64,000 nucleotides of DNA from Clostridioides difficile (GCA_012955965.1 JABBZI010000004.1:62001-126000), one strand, 5' to 3'; shown: positions 18,323 through 28,710, counted from the stretch's first letter. The notes: generated from the sequence alone by a model not told the origin. Program-made: numbers and translations.

Positions 18323-19516
18323 ATGAGTAAAGTTTTTGAAGTAAAAAAAGATATCTACTTTACTGGCGTAGTAGATGAAGGTTTAAAAGTATTCGACATA
18401 ATAATGGAAACTGAGTTTGGGACAACTTACAACTCTTATTTAATCAAGGACGAAAAAACGGTTTTATTTGACACAGTAAAAGCAAATTTTAAGGATGAAT
18501 TCTTAAGCAATCTATCAGAAGTTACTGATATAGCTAAGATTGACTATGTTGTAATTCATCATACAGAACCAGACCATGCTGGTAGCTTAAAATACTTATT
18601 AGATTTAAATCCTAATATAGAAGTTTATTGTACTAAAGCTGCTAAACTATACTTAGATGGTCAAATAAATAGACCTTTTAATTGTCATGTAATAAAAGAT
18701 GGTGAAGTTTTAAATATTGGTAAAAGAAATCTTAAATTTATAACTGCTCCATTCTTACATTGGGTTGATACAATGTTTACTTACATTGAAGAGGACAAGA
18801 CTCTTTTAACTTGTGATGCGTTTGGTTGTCACTTTGCAAGTGTTGATGCAGATGTAGTAAATAGTGAGGATTACCTAAAATCAGCTAAACACTATTATGA
18901 CTGTATAGTTAAGCCATTTGCTAAGCATGTTTTAAGTGCTGTAGATAAGGTTGTAGGAATGAACATAGAATTTGATACTATATTAACTTCTCATGGTCCA
19001 ATGCTTACTAAAGACCCAATGGCTGCTGTTAAAAGATATGTTGAATGGTCTACAGAAGCTATTAATACAACAAATCAAAATCAAGTTTCTATATTCTACT
19101 TATCAGCTTACAGCAATACTTTAGAGATGGCTAAGAAAATAAAAGAAGGTCTTGATGCAGAAGGTGCAAAAGCTGAGTTATATGATTTGGAAGATATGAC
19201 ATTAACAGAGATGCATGATACACTAGTAGTATCAAAGGTAATACTATTAGGTTCTCCAACTATAAACAAAACTATGGTTAAACCTATGTGGGATTTATTC
19301 TCTGTTATCGACCCAATGGCTAACCAAGGTAAGATAGCAGGAGTGTTTGGTTCATTCGGTTGGAGTGGTGAAGGTATAACTATGGCTGAGACTTTACTTA
19401 AAGCTATGTCATTTAAAATGCCTGTAGAATCTCTTAAGAAAAAATTCTTCCCTAGTGAAGAAACATTAAAAGACTGTATGGCATTTGGTGCAGAATTTGC
19501 AAAATTAGTTAAATAG
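18323..19516 (+). CDS. Flavodiiron protein (FprA family, oxygen/NO reductase)
   Basis: 397 residues: metallo-beta-lactamase-like diiron domain with HHTEPDHAGS (HxExDH) and later ligands in HWVDTMF, CDAFGCH and TSHGPM, followed from about residue 255 by a flavodoxin domain (IFYLSAYSNTLEMAKKI, LLGSPTINKTM). Such proteins reduce O2 or NO to protect anaerobes, fed by rubredoxin or NADH oxidoreductases. No rubredoxin domain or gene adjoins. GGAGGG precedes the ATG. Single gene on the plus strand. Confidence 0.92.
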   Translation: MSKVFEVKKDIYFTGVVDEGLKVFDIIMETEFGTTYNSYLIKDEKTVLFDTVKANFKDEFLSNLSEVTDIAKIDYVVIHHTEPDHAGSLKYLLDLNPNIEVYCTKAAKLYLDGQINRPFNCHVIKDGEVLNIGKRNLKFITAPFLHWVDTMFTYIEEDKTLLTCDAFGCHFASVDADVVNSEDYLKSAKHYYDCIVKPFAKHVLSAVDKVVGMNIEFDTILTSHGPMLTKDPMAAVKRYVEWSTEAINTTNQNQVSIFYLSAYSNTLEMAKKIKEGLDAEGAKAELYDLEDMTLTEMHDTLVVSKVILLGSPTINKTMVKPMWDLFSVIDPMANQGKIAGVFGSFGWSGEGITMAETLLKAMSFKMPVESLKKKFFPSEETLKDCMAFGAEFAKLVK

Positions 19517-19547
19517 TCATTAATAACAAATAAAATTATTTAATTTA

Positions 19548-19592
19548 AATAAGGAGATGATTCAAAGTTTTATTTTGAAACATCTCCTTATT
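19548..19592. terminator. Bidirectional terminator between flavodiiron gene and mgsA
   Basis: AATAAGGAGATG (19548-19559) pairs perfectly with 19581-19592; TTCAAA/TTTGAA extends the stem. The flanking genes converge. Confidence 0.85.
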
Positions 19593-19611
19593 CCATATAC
19601 AATTTATTTTT

Positions 19612-20025
19612 TTAAACACGTTGACTTTTATTTTTTCTAACTTCTCTCCATGATAGTTCTCCTCTATCAAGAGCTTTTATAAATATTTCTGCAGAAGCTA
19701 GATTTGTAGCTATTGGAACATGATAAACATCACAAAGTCTTATCAATGCTTGTATATCCGTTTCATGAGCCTGAGATGTCAATGGGTCTCTTAAAAAAAT
19801 AACTAAATCTATATCTTGTGTTACTATTAAAGAACCTATTTGTTGGTCTCCACCTAAAGGACCAGATGCTAACCTATTTATATTTAAGTCAGTTTCATCC
19901 ATTATTCTTTTTCCTGTAGTTCCAGTTGCATACAATCCATACTTTTTTAAAATTGATTCATAACCTATACAGAATCCGACCATAGTATTTTTCATTTGGT
20001 CATGCGCTACTAATGCTATATTCAT
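19612..20025 (-). CDS. mgsA: Methylglyoxal synthase
   Basis: 137 residues, with IALVAHDQMK, GTTGKRI, ASGPLGGDQQIG and FLRDPLTSQAHETDIQALIR, the active-site segments of MgsA. It converts dihydroxyacetone phosphate to methylglyoxal and phosphate, a phosphate-releasing bypass of lower glycolysis. GAGGAG precedes the ATG. It follows rodA by 39 bp on the same strand and is probably cotranscribed with it. Confidence 0.95.
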   Translation of the reverse strand: MNIALVAHDQMKNTMVGFCIGYESILKKYGLYATGTTGKRIMDETDLNINRLASGPLGGDQQIGSLIVTQDIDLVIFLRDPLTSQAHETDIQALIRLCDVYHVPIATNLASAEIFIKALDRGELSWREVRKNKSQRV

Positions 20026-20064
20026 ATACTCAATCTCCTCAATTTATGTTTACAAGTATTAAAT

Positions 20065-21195
20065 CTAGAAATTTATTTTCTTTCTTCTCATACACACATT
20101 TAGTACTAATCCTAAGTTTGCTAAGGATGTTAATAACGAACTACCTCCATAACTTACAAAAGGTAGTGTTACTCCTGTTACTGGTATTAATGCAACAGTC
20201 ATACCTATATTTTGGATTATCTGATAACCAAACATTCCCATAACACCAACCACGATGAGGGTTCCATAAAAATCCTTGGCATCTCTTGCAATTACTAAAA
20301 GCCTTAATAAGAATATTGCAAATAAGATTATCAACACTGCCATTCCTATTACACCAAGTTCTTCACCTACAACAGCAAATATAAAATCACTATCTTGCAC
20401 AGGTAAAAAGTCTTCTTGGTTTTGACTTCCATTGTATAACCCCTTACCAGTTACACCACCAGAACCTATCGCAATCAAAGATTGCATAACCTGATAGTTT
20501 CCTTTCAGTGTTACATCTTCTGGATTTAAGAAGGCTTCTATTCTTATCTTCTGATGGTCTGCCATCATTAAATACATCAGTGGCATTGATACCAACAGTA
20601 TGATTATTCCTCTTTTTATCAATTTTGAACTAAGACCTGCTGTAAACATCATTGCAAATATCATACAACAAAAGACAATTCCTGTTCCCAAATCTGGTTG
20701 TGCAAGTAATAATCCAATAAATGGAATAGCATAAACCACAACAGGTATAACTTCCTTTAATGTATTTAATTTGTCTTTCTTAGTTTCAAGTATCTTTGCA
20801 TAACTAAGTACAAATGTTAATTTGACTATCTCAGATGTTTGCAAATCAAGTGGACCTAAGTTAATCCACGACCTAGCGCCACCTTTTTCTGTACCAATTC
20901 CAGGTAATAAAACGATGGCTAACAAAACAAGACTTATTATATAAAGCGCTTTGTAATACCTACCTAAAAGATTATAATCAAAAAATAATATGACTATAAT
21001 CATTCCTATGCCAAGTATAAAAGCTAGTCCTTGCTTAATTAATTGATTATATGAACCAGTCGAATTAGCATGCGTTGCACTACTAAGTATAACAAGTCCA
21101 AAAATAAAGATAGCTAATACTGTAACTATAAGTTTCCAGTCTAACTGTTTTATCAACTTAATTGTCGACTTATAATTAATATTGATTTTTTTCAA
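20065..21195 (-). CDS. rodA: Rod-shape SEDS glycosyltransferase RodA
   Basis: 376 residues with about ten membrane segments and SEDS motifs: GGARSWINLG, QPDLGTG, QSLIAIGSGG, VQDSDFIFAVVGEE and LPFVSYGGSSLL. RodA polymerises glycan strands with a class B PBP during elongation; PBP2 and MreBCD are encoded 2-7 kb upstream. TTG start at 21195 behind CGGTGAT. A terminator separates it from minE, so it probably has its own promoter. Confidence 0.92.
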   Translation of the reverse strand: MKKININYKSTIKLIKQLDWKLIVTVLAIFIFGLVILSSATHANSTGSYNQLIKQGLAFILGIGMIIVILFFDYNLLGRYYKALYIISLVLLAIVLLPGIGTEKGGARSWINLGPLDLQTSEIVKLTFVLSYAKILETKKDKLNTLKEVIPVVVYAIPFIGLLLAQPDLGTGIVFCCMIFAMMFTAGLSSKLIKRGIIILLVSMPLMYLMMADHQKIRIEAFLNPEDVTLKGNYQVMQSLIAIGSGGVTGKGLYNGSQNQEDFLPVQDSDFIFAVVGEELGVIGMAVLIILFAIFLLRLLVIARDAKDFYGTLIVVGVMGMFGYQIIQNIGMTVALIPVTGVTLPFVSYGGSSLLTSLANLGLVLNVCMRRKKINF

Positions 21196-21234
21196 AGAAT
21201 CACCGTCTTTCTATCTTTAAACACATAATTAAAT

Positions 21235-21270
21235 AAAAGGGGCATATACCAATAAGGATATCCCCCTTTT
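21235..21270 (-). terminator. Terminator after minE
   Basis: AAAAGGGGcATAT (21235-21247) pairs with ATATcCCCCTTTT (21258-21270). On the minus strand it lies ten bases after minE and before rodA. Confidence 0.8.
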
Positions 21271-21279
21271 AAGCACTAA

Positions 21280-21564
21280 TTACATACATCTATCTTTTAT
21301 ATTCTTTAATGGTATATTAGCAACTAATGCAGATACAGGTTTGTCATCATGCTCACCTCTGCATTTAGACATTTTTATTTCAAGGCCATCATCTTCTATC
21401 TCTGCATAATTGGCTATTACTTTTAAAATGTCTGTTTTTATCATCTCTAAAAGTTGTGGTGAACAATCTACTCTATCATGAACTAAAACTAATTTTAACC
21501 TCTCTTTAGCAACAGATTTACTAGTTTTAGCATCGTTAGAAAAAACTCTAAATAAATCTAACAC
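21280..21564 (-). CDS. minE: Cell division topological specificity factor MinE
   Basis: 94 residues; SKSVAKERLKLVLVHDRVDC is the MinD-binding and membrane-targeting helix region, followed by the dimerisation domain. GTG start with AAAGGAGG. MinE in a spore-forming Gram-positive is notable because Bacillus uses DivIVA/MinJ instead. In clostridia it is expected to drive MinCD oscillation. Last gene of minCDE. Confidence 0.93.
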   Translation of the reverse strand: MLDLFRVFSNDAKTSKSVAKERLKLVLVHDRVDCSPQLLEMIKTDILKVIANYAEIEDDGLEIKMSKCRGEHDDKPVSALVANIPLKNIKDRCM

Positions 21565-21581
21565 AGATGTATCCTCCTTTG

Positions 21582-22379
21582 CTACTTAGCCATGCTAAAC
21601 ATTTTTTTAAGTCTACCAAAGAATCCATCTTCAACTTCAAGTTCAAGTAGAGGAACTTCTTCATTTAGTATCCTTTTTGCGATATTCTTGTATGCTTGAC
21701 CAGCAAGTGACTTCGAATCAAGTATAGCTGGCTCACCTTTATTTGTTGATATAATTATACTTTCATCATCAGGAACAAGACCTAATAAATCAATTGCTAA
21801 TATTTCTATTATATCTTGTTTGTCCATCATGTCTCCACGTTTAACCATATCATTTCTAATTCTATTTATAACTAATCTTATCTCTTTTATTTCATTGGCT
21901 TCTAATAGACCTATGATTCTATCAGCATCTCTTACTGCTGATATTTCTGGATTTGTAACCACAATAGCTCTATCTGCTCCAGCTATTGCATTTTTAAATC
22001 CTTGCTCAATACCTGCTGGGCAGTCTATTATTATATACTCGAAAGATTCTTTCAGTTTTTCACATAGGTCAACCATTTGTTCAACTGAAACAGCATTTTT
22101 ATCTCTAGTTTGTGCTGCTGGTAATAAATATAGATTATCAAATCTTTTGTCTTTTATTAGAGCTTGCTTAAGCCTACAAGTACCTTCAACTACATCTACT
22201 ATATCATAAACTATTCGATTTTCAAGACCCATTACCACATCTAGGTTTCTAAGTCCGATATCTGCATCTACAACTACTGTTTTTTTATTTTCTAGGCTTA
22301 GCGCAGTTCCTAAGTTTGCTGCGGTAGTAGTTTTTCCAACTCCACCTTTACCAGATGTTATAACTATAACTTCGCTCAT
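21582..22379 (-). CDS. minD: Septum site-determining ATPase MinD
   Basis: 265 residues: deviant Walker A GKGGVGKTTTAANLG, DADIGLRNLDVVMGLENR, Walker B-like YIIIDCPAGIEQGF, and an amphipathic C-terminal helix (FFGRLKKMFSM) for membrane attachment. It recruits MinC to the membrane and is displaced by MinE. It lies 23 bp after minC and 17 bp before minE. Confidence 0.96.
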   Translation of the reverse strand: MSEVIVITSGKGGVGKTTTAANLGTALSLENKKTVVVDADIGLRNLDVVMGLENRIVYDIVDVVEGTCRLKQALIKDKRFDNLYLLPAAQTRDKNAVSVEQMVDLCEKLKESFEYIIIDCPAGIEQGFKNAIAGADRAIVVTNPEISAVRDADRIIGLLEANEIKEIRLVINRIRNDMVKRGDMMDKQDIIEILAIDLLGLVPDDESIIISTNKGEPAILDSKSLAGQAYKNIAKRILNEEVPLLELEVEDGFFGRLKKMFSMAK

Positions 22380-22402
22380 AATACTACCCCCTATTTTTCT
22401 TT

Positions 22403-23086
22403 CTATTTGTCTAATTTTGACAAATAGCTTTCGATTACAATTCTTCCATTACTCACAAAGGCTATTTCTGGGCTAATTTCTGATTCAATTTCATAATTTT
22501 CTTCATCATCTGGAGCTTCTGCAATATTCTCTGCTATTTGTAATATTTTAGGATTAAGATTTCCAGCAACAACATATGCAAATTCATTACCTTCTGCACC
22601 TGCATGTACAAAGCCTTCTATTTTACCCATTACAAAAACATTACCACCTGCTACAACTTTAGCACCAGCATTTATATCTCCCATAACAACTGTATTTGAC
22701 TTTGAAAGGACCTTTGAACCAGGTTTCATATCATTTAATATTACTACATCACCTTCAAATTCAATATTTTCTCCAGATCTTAGGGTATTGACATATTTTG
22801 TTGGAAAATTACTATTCTCTTCAATCTTTTGATCTTCAACAAATTCCACATCAAATCTAGAAGTAATTCCTTCTTTTAATTCTAGAATCTCCATGTCAGT
22901 TAAATAATCACTATTAATTTTACTAATTTTAGCACCATTAAAAAAGCCAACATATGCTTCCAATTTGTTTATTATTTTTTCTTGTATTTCCTCAAATGGA
23001 GCTTCTTTTTTTATATTTACTATTATCCCTCTTTTATTACCCTTGAACTCTACTAGTTCTTGACTACAAATTTCTCTTAAAGACAT
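22403..23086 (-). CDS. minC: Septum formation inhibitor MinC
   Basis: 227 residues. The C-terminal beta-helix (about 105-200) is clear: LRSGENIEFEGDVVILNDMK, PGSKVLSKSNTVVMGDINAGA and GKIEGFVHAGAEG. The N-terminal half is the poorly conserved FtsZ-inhibiting domain. GGAGGT precedes the ATG. First gene of minCDE. Confidence 0.93.
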   Translation of the reverse strand: MSLREICSQELVEFKGNKRGIIVNIKKEAPFEEIQEKIINKLEAYVGFFNGAKISKINSDYLTDMEILELKEGITSRFDVEFVEDQKIEENSNFPTKYVNTLRSGENIEFEGDVVILNDMKPGSKVLSKSNTVVMGDINAGAKVVAGGNVFVMGKIEGFVHAGAEGNEFAYVVAGNLNPKILQIAENIAEAPDDEENYEIESEISPEIAFVSNGRIVIESYLSKLDK

Positions 23087-23183
23087 AACAACCTCCAGAG
23101 TGATATATCATTTATATTCTTCAAATATACTTTAAATCCTTTTATTTTTTCTATATAAAGCTAAAGTTTATATATGGATTAAG

Positions 23184-26162
23184 CTACCTGTTAATTTGTG
23201 ACTCGAAATTTATATTTTCGTCAGAAGAATTGTTAACATCATTCGTATTGTTGTCTTTTTTACTATTAGTTGGCTCTAATCCCATATACGTTCCAATAAC
23301 TTCTCTAGTTGGTAAAAGTGAGAATACACTTGAATCCCCTTGAGGAATTACACATACAACAGCTATTTCTGGGTCATCTGCTGGAGCAAAAGCAACAGTC
23401 CATGTAAAAGAACCATAATCTTGTTTAAATTTATCTATTTCGTCATCTGTTATTTTTGGATTTAATTCTTTTATAGCTTTTCTTAAATATGAAGAATTTA
23501 CTTTATCAGTATCTTCTAATCTAACTTTTATTCCATCCTCTAATTCTTCTTCTAATTTCTTTCTTTCTTCGTCTTTTAAATCTTTATTTTCTAATTTCTT
23601 TTTTATTTCCTTTTCTTTAGCTAATGAAAGCTCTTTTTCTTTTTCTGCTTTCATTTTATCAGCTAATTTAACTGCATCATTTAGATTAACATTATAAGAT
23701 GATATATGACTTTTTAAATATTCATATTCATTATCTGTAGGTATTTTCCCACTTTTCTCAGCTGTACCAGTCTTTGCTGCTACATCTATTGGGAAATCAG
23801 CAAAAGCACTCTTTGCTGTACCTTGTTTTGCAACCAATTTCATCCCTTTTATTAATTCTTTTAAGTTATCAGGGTCTTTAAAAGGTATTTTTTCTACTTT
23901 CTTCTGGTCGTTGATTTTCACTGATGAATAATCACTTGAAACAGCTCTATCAACTACAGATAATTCTACTAAATTACCTCCATTTGCTATGGCAGCCACA
24001 TATCTTGATATCTGAGCTGGTGTATAGGCATTCTCACCTTGACCTATAGCTAAGTTGAATGTATCTGCAGTACTCCATTTTGCAAAGTTGAAATAACTAA
24101 ATACTGCTAAATCTGCTACTTCTTCAATTCTATTTTCTTTAACATCCAATTTTTTTAATCTGTTCATTGTTTCTACTCTACCAGGAGTTTTCTTTTCTGC
24201 TGCCCAGCTTACAATTTCATTTATTCTTTTTTCATATTCTTTAGGATTTTTATCTCTAGTTATATCAACAAAGTCATTTGCCATTTCTCTTTCTAAATTT
24301 GACTTTAACAGAGCTTGTGTTGATTTCAACTTATCTTCTGTGCTAGGAACTTTACCTGCTCTTTCTTCTACTTCATCTTGAAGTCCAGTATTTTGGTCAA
24401 GTCCAAATAATTTTGCATACTCAAGAATTTTATTGGCATTCATATCTATACCAATACTTTTTCCATCTGGCCATGTTTTACCTGTACCAATAGTTGCCAT
24501 ATATATATTACAAGACTCTTGTATTGCTTTATATAAGTTTGTCATACCATGGTTACCTCTACCGTGGTTCCATACATAGTCCCCAAAAGATTTTTTACCT
24601 AACATGATAACCCCAGGGTCATTTATTGTGAAGTTTGGATTTAAACCATTTTCTAAAGCTGCCATTGAAGTTACCATCTTAAATGAAGAACCTGGCTGGA
24701 ATTCCCCTTGTGTAACCAAGTTTAAAAGTGGACTTCCTGCTAGCAAGTCATTAGGATTCTTTGGCTGAAGTGCCTTATAATCTTCTGTAGAAATACCTTT
24801 TGCAAATTTATTTGGGTCATAATTAGGATAGCTTGAAGAAGCTAATACTTCTCCATTTTTTACATCAATAGCTATAAGGGCCGCTGATTGTGCTTTTCCT
24901 GCATATGCACTAATTGGTTTATCACCAAAGTTGCTTTTAAAAGTACCACCTTTAGAAGCAACTTCTATTATCTGTTTTAATGCATTATCTGAAACTTCCT
25001 GCAAATCTTTATCTAATGTAAGATATACAGTATCTCCTGATTTAGGTTTTTTAGATTCAATTTCTTTACTAATTCTGCCTAATGCATCAACCTTAACCAT
25101 TTTATAACCGTCAGTTCCTCTTAATCTACTTTCATTACTTTTCTCTACTCCTGCAAGACCTACCATATCTCCAGTTTCATAACCTTTTTGAAGGTATGAT
25201 TCTATTTGAGTTGATGGCATTTTTCCTACATATCCTAACATATGTGAACCTAAAGTCCCATTAGGATAATATCTTACTGGTTCAACTGCTATTGAAACAC
25301 CAACAAGGTCCATAGCACGCTCTTCAATTTGTGCAATTGTAGTTTCTCCTACATCTTTTGCAATAGTTACTGGATTGTATTGAGAATATCCTTTTGATTT
25401 TATCAAATCTCTTACAACCATTATTTTTCTCGCATCTTCATCACTTAAACTTTTATCAATGTTTAACGCATCGCTATTTCTTACTTTTTCAAACGCTTCT
25501 TTAGCATTTAGCTTAGTCTCTTTTATCTTATAACTAGCCAGCCAATCTCTCTTATCTCTTTCTGCTGTAAACATCCATTTACTAACTAAAATAGGTGGAT
25601 AATATCCATTTTCATTTAGTTTTGCCTGCAACTTTGTTGCATCCAATCTTTTATCTTCTTGAGACAATATTCCAGCTGATATAAGTTTATCTACTAAGTA
25701 ATAAAAACTTTCTTTGGCATTATAATCATTTGGAATACCATTTTCTGATTTATATTCTCTAATATCTCTGTCATATGTATAATAGTATTTTCCATTTTCT
25801 ACATATATAGGAAACTCATCTACATATTCTTCACCATTTTTTTCAAGCAAATTTATAAGCTTTAATGATATTTCATTTGCTCTTGAACGCTTCTTTGCGT
25901 CTTTTTTATTAATATCGTTACCTGAAACCTGAACAGTAAATAAGTTTTTATTTCCTGCTAACAATCTTCCATATCTATCTTTTATTTCTCCTCTTGGAGC
26001 TTCTATTGCCAACTTCTTATATGTTTTATTTTCAGCTAACTCATTGTAAAATTCATATTTAAATGTAGTCATGTAGATTATTTTTACTAAAATAGCTAAA
26101 AATACCACACTTATGACTATTTTAATTATTTTTAGTCTATCAACCTGTTTATTTTCTTCCAT
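23184..26162 (-). CDS. mrdA: Class B penicillin-binding protein 2, elongation transpeptidase
   Basis: 992 residues, much longer than typical PBP2 (about 600-700). One membrane anchor near residues 11-30, a dimerisation domain (LAIEAPRGEIKDRYGR), then the transpeptidase: SxxK at Ser492-Lys495 (GSSFK), SxN at Ser549-Asn551 (ESCNIY), and KTG near residue 796 (AAKTGTAEKSG). Charged helical insertions flank the late motifs, about residues 590-690 and 815-905. It crosslinks glycan made by RodA. Gene order PBP2 after mreBCD is standard. The 97 bp between it and minC may hold a min promoter. Confidence 0.93.
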   Translation of the reverse strand: MEENKQVDRLKIIKIVISVVFLAILVKIIYMTTFKYEFYNELAENKTYKKLAIEAPRGEIKDRYGRLLAGNKNLFTVQVSGNDINKKDAKKRSRANEISLKLINLLEKNGEEYVDEFPIYVENGKYYYTYDRDIREYKSENGIPNDYNAKESFYYLVDKLISAGILSQEDKRLDATKLQAKLNENGYYPPILVSKWMFTAERDKRDWLASYKIKETKLNAKEAFEKVRNSDALNIDKSLSDEDARKIMVVRDLIKSKGYSQYNPVTIAKDVGETTIAQIEERAMDLVGVSIAVEPVRYYPNGTLGSHMLGYVGKMPSTQIESYLQKGYETGDMVGLAGVEKSNESRLRGTDGYKMVKVDALGRISKEIESKKPKSGDTVYLTLDKDLQEVSDNALKQIIEVASKGGTFKSNFGDKPISAYAGKAQSAALIAIDVKNGEVLASSSYPNYDPNKFAKGISTEDYKALQPKNPNDLLAGSPLLNLVTQGEFQPGSSFKMVTSMAALENGLNPNFTINDPGVIMLGKKSFGDYVWNHGRGNHGMTNLYKAIQESCNIYMATIGTGKTWPDGKSIGIDMNANKILEYAKLFGLDQNTGLQDEVEERAGKVPSTEDKLKSTQALLKSNLEREMANDFVDITRDKNPKEYEKRINEIVSWAAEKKTPGRVETMNRLKKLDVKENRIEEVADLAVFSYFNFAKWSTADTFNLAIGQGENAYTPAQISRYVAAIANGGNLVELSVVDRAVSSDYSSVKINDQKKVEKIPFKDPDNLKELIKGMKLVAKQGTAKSAFADFPIDVAAKTGTAEKSGKIPTDNEYEYLKSHISSYNVNLNDAVKLADKMKAEKEKELSLAKEKEIKKKLENKDLKDEERKKLEEELEDGIKVRLEDTDKVNSSYLRKAIKELNPKITDDEIDKFKQDYGSFTWTVAFAPADDPEIAVVCVIPQGDSSVFSLLPTREVIGTYMGLEPTNSKKDNNTNDVNNSSDENINFESQINR

Positions 26163-26173
26163 GAACTCACCAA

Positions 26174-26662
26174 CTAATCTTCTTTAAGTTTTAAAACTGC
26201 TCTTTTAGATAAGCGATATATTACTAAACCAATTAAACTATTCACTATTGGTGCTACTAGTAGACCTTTTACAAAAAGTGTTGATATGCTATAGCTTTGA
26301 TAGATTATACTAGATGTACCTATATTGACAATTGAATCAATTAAACTTCCTATAAAAATCAAAACGAAAGTAATAATATAGCTACCTTTATATAGCTGGT
26401 CTCTCATGTGTCCGATTGCATATGCAATAACAAACAAAACTAGAGCATTTACACCAAAAATTCCACCAACGGTTATGTCTTTAATAAGCCCTATTATAGC
26501 TGCTATAATTCCACCCTCTAGTTCATCCAAATAAAGAGAAATTATAGTCACATATATAAGAACTAGATTAAAACTTATGCCAAAAATATCTATATAATTT
26601 GTTATACTATTTTCTATAGTCATAAGCACAATCCCCAACAGACAAAGTAAAACTTTTTTCAT
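26174..26662 (-). CDS. mreD: Rod shape-determining membrane protein MreD
   Basis: 162 hydrophobic residues with about five membrane segments, e.g. LIYVTIISLYLDELEGGIIA and DITVGGIFGVNALV, typical of MreD. AAAGGGGAT precedes the ATG. It is 14 bp after mreC and 11 bp before the PBP2 gene. It links MreB/MreC to the cell-wall synthases. Confidence 0.88.
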   Translation of the reverse strand: MKKVLLCLLGIVLMTIENSITNYIDIFGISFNLVLIYVTIISLYLDELEGGIIAAIIGLIKDITVGGIFGVNALVLFVIAYAIGHMRDQLYKGSYIITFVLIFIGSLIDSIVNIGTSSIIYQSYSISTLFVKGLLVAPIVNSLIGLVIYRLSKRAVLKLKED

Positions 26663-26676
26663 TGTTTTTATCCCCT

Positions 26677-27570
26677 TTATCCTATATTTCTTGGTTCTAT
26701 GACTACAACGTCATCTATATTCTTAAAATCAACATAAGGTTTTACAACTACATATTTTAGTGACTTGTCTTTATCATCAACTACTTTTTCAACCTCACCG
26801 ATTGGTATCCCCTCTGGGAAGAATCCAAGACCTGATGTTGTTATTATATCTCCTTGAATTACATTGTATGATGAGTCAAACATATAACCTTGTAAATATC
26901 CTTTACTATTATAACTATCTTTATTATCCAAAGTAGTATTTTGAGTAATTGTTCCTTTAGCCTTAGCATCCTTTGCTAGTTTAAAACTTACAGACGCCTT
27001 AGAATCCAATAGTGAAATTGCCTTGCTATAATTGTTTGAAACCTCATAAACTACACCAACTAATCCACTACCATTCATAACTATACTTTCTTTTTTTACA
27101 CCTGAATTTTTTCCTGCACCTATGACAAAACTCTCATACCAGTTTCCATCATTTTTACTGACAACACTTGTTGAAATACTTGTTGCTTTATATTTTTCTT
27201 CTACAAAATTAAGTGTCTTTTTTAACTCTTCTAACGATTCTGTTTTATCTAATTTAGTATTTAAAGCTATCATATTCTTTTTAAGTTTCTCATTTTCTGC
27301 TTCTAAATTTTTTACCTTTTTAGAATTTTCTTTAAAGTTAGATATATCTTTAAATCCATTTTTGATAAAAGAAAATCCATCATTTATTCCTTTTCCTACA
27401 CTTGTAATAGCATCCGAAGCTACTCCTAAATTTACTGGACTCCCACTAGAAAACTTACCAATTGATATACCCACAATTCCAATTAAAGTGATAGCAACTA
27501 CGCCCGTTGCTATCACTTTAACATTAATCCTTTTTTTATCATTTTTATTCTTGTCAAATCTCAAGGCCAT
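26677..27570 (-). CDS. mreC: Rod shape-determining protein MreC
   Basis: 297 residues from the ATG at 27570: cytoplasmic basic start, one membrane helix (about 18-38), a coiled coil (about 70-115, KKVKNLEAENEKLKKNMIAL) and beta-rich MreC domains (VVSKNDGNWYESFVIGAGKN, GSGLVGVVYEV, ITTSGLGFFPEGIPIG). In-frame TTG and GTG codons directly before the ATG make the exact start uncertain by two residues. It lies nine bases after mreB. Confidence 0.92.
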   Translation of the reverse strand: MALRFDKNKNDKKRINVKVIATGVVAITLIGIVGISIGKFSSGSPVNLGVASDAITSVGKGINDGFSFIKNGFKDISNFKENSKKVKNLEAENEKLKKNMIALNTKLDKTESLEELKKTLNFVEEKYKATSISTSVVSKNDGNWYESFVIGAGKNSGVKKESIVMNGSGLVGVVYEVSNNYSKAISLLDSKASVSFKLAKDAKAKGTITQNTTLDNKDSYNSKGYLQGYMFDSSYNVIQGDIITTSGLGFFPEGIPIGEVEKVVDDKDKSLKYVVVKPYVDFKNIDDVVVIEPRNIG

Positions 27571-27579
27571 CACCAACTT

Positions 27580-28641
27580 CTAATTTTTAGCATTCATCAT
27601 TAATACTTTTTCAAAGATTTCTTGGTCTTCAACAGATTTTCCTGTTCCAAGTGCAACACAATCAAGAGGTGTTTCTGCTATTTGCACAGACATTCCAGTT
27701 TCTTGTGTAATAAGTTTATCAAGACCTCTAAGCAAAGCTCCTCCTCCTGTTAGCATTATTCCGTTTTCCATTATATCTGATGCTAATTCTGGTGGAGTTT
27801 TTTCTAGTGTAGATTTTATTGCGTCTACTATTGAACTTACAGGTTCTTTTAAAGCTTCTCTAACTTCTGTAGAACATATTTCTATTGTCTTAGGTAACCC
27901 TGAAATTAAATCTCTACCTCTTATTTGCATGTTTATTTCTTCATCATCTTTAAATGTAGAACCTATGCTAATCTTAACATTTTCAGCAGTTCTCTCACCT
28001 ATCATAAGATTGTATTCTTTTTTTACATAAGCAACTATAGACTCATCAAACTCGTCTCCACCAATTCTTATAGATTTAGCAGTAACGATTCCTCCTAAAG
28101 ATATTACAGCTATTTCTGAGGTACCTCCACCAATATCAACTACCATATTACCTTCTGGTTCCTCAACTTTTAATCCTGCTCCTATAGCTGCTGCCATTGG
28201 CTCTTCTATAAGGAATGCATCTTTAGCTCCAGCTTGTCTTGCAGCTTCTTCTATAGCTCTCTTTTCTACTTCTGTAACTCCAAAAGGAACACATATAGCT
28301 ATTCTTGGACTCACAACACCTTTTTTATCAGCTGCTTTTTGTATGAAATAACTAATCATTGATTGAGTTATATCAAAATCAGCTATTACACCATCTTTCA
28401 TTGGTCTTATAGCTACTATATTTCCTGGTGTTCTACCTATCATTTTTTTAGCTTCTTCACCTACTGCTAAAACTTCCTTACTGTCATCTCTTATTGCGAC
28501 AACTGATGGTTCTCTAACAACAATACCTTGTCCTTTTATGTAAACTAATGTATTTGCAGTCCCTAAATCTATTCCCATATCCTTTGTCATCTTATTAAAA
28601 CTAAAAAAACCTTTTTTCTCTTTCTTTTTTTCCTTAGCCAT
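27580..28641 (-). CDS. mreB: Actin-like rod shape protein MreB
   Basis: 353 residues: phosphate 1 [20 protein letters not shown], phosphate 2 [20 protein letters not shown], adenosine motif [16 protein letters not shown] basic N-terminal stretch ([16 protein letters not shown]) could add membrane affinity. GGAAGGAG precedes the ATG. First gene of mreBCD-PBP2. Confidence 0.97.
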   Translation of the reverse strand: MAKEKKKEKKGFFSFNKMTKDMGIDLGTANTLVYIKGQGIVVREPSVVAIRDDSKEVLAVGEEAKKMIGRTPGNIVAIRPMKDGVIADFDITQSMISYFIQKAADKKGVVSPRIAICVPFGVTEVEKRAIEEAARQAGAKDAFLIEEPMAAAIGAGLKVEEPEGNMVVDIGGGTSEIAVISLGGIVTAKSIRIGGDEFDESIVAYVKKEYNLMIGERTAENVKISIGSTFKDDEEINMQIRGRDLISGLPKTIEICSTEVREALKEPVSSIVDAIKSTLEKTPPELASDIMENGIMLTGGGALLRGLDKLITQETGMSVQIAETPLDCVALGTGKSVEDQEIFEKVLMMNAKN

Positions 28642-28710
28642 GATTTTACTCCTTCCTACTATTAAGAATCATGTTAAAAACACTCTCCTACTATTTTATC
28701 ACATATAAAG

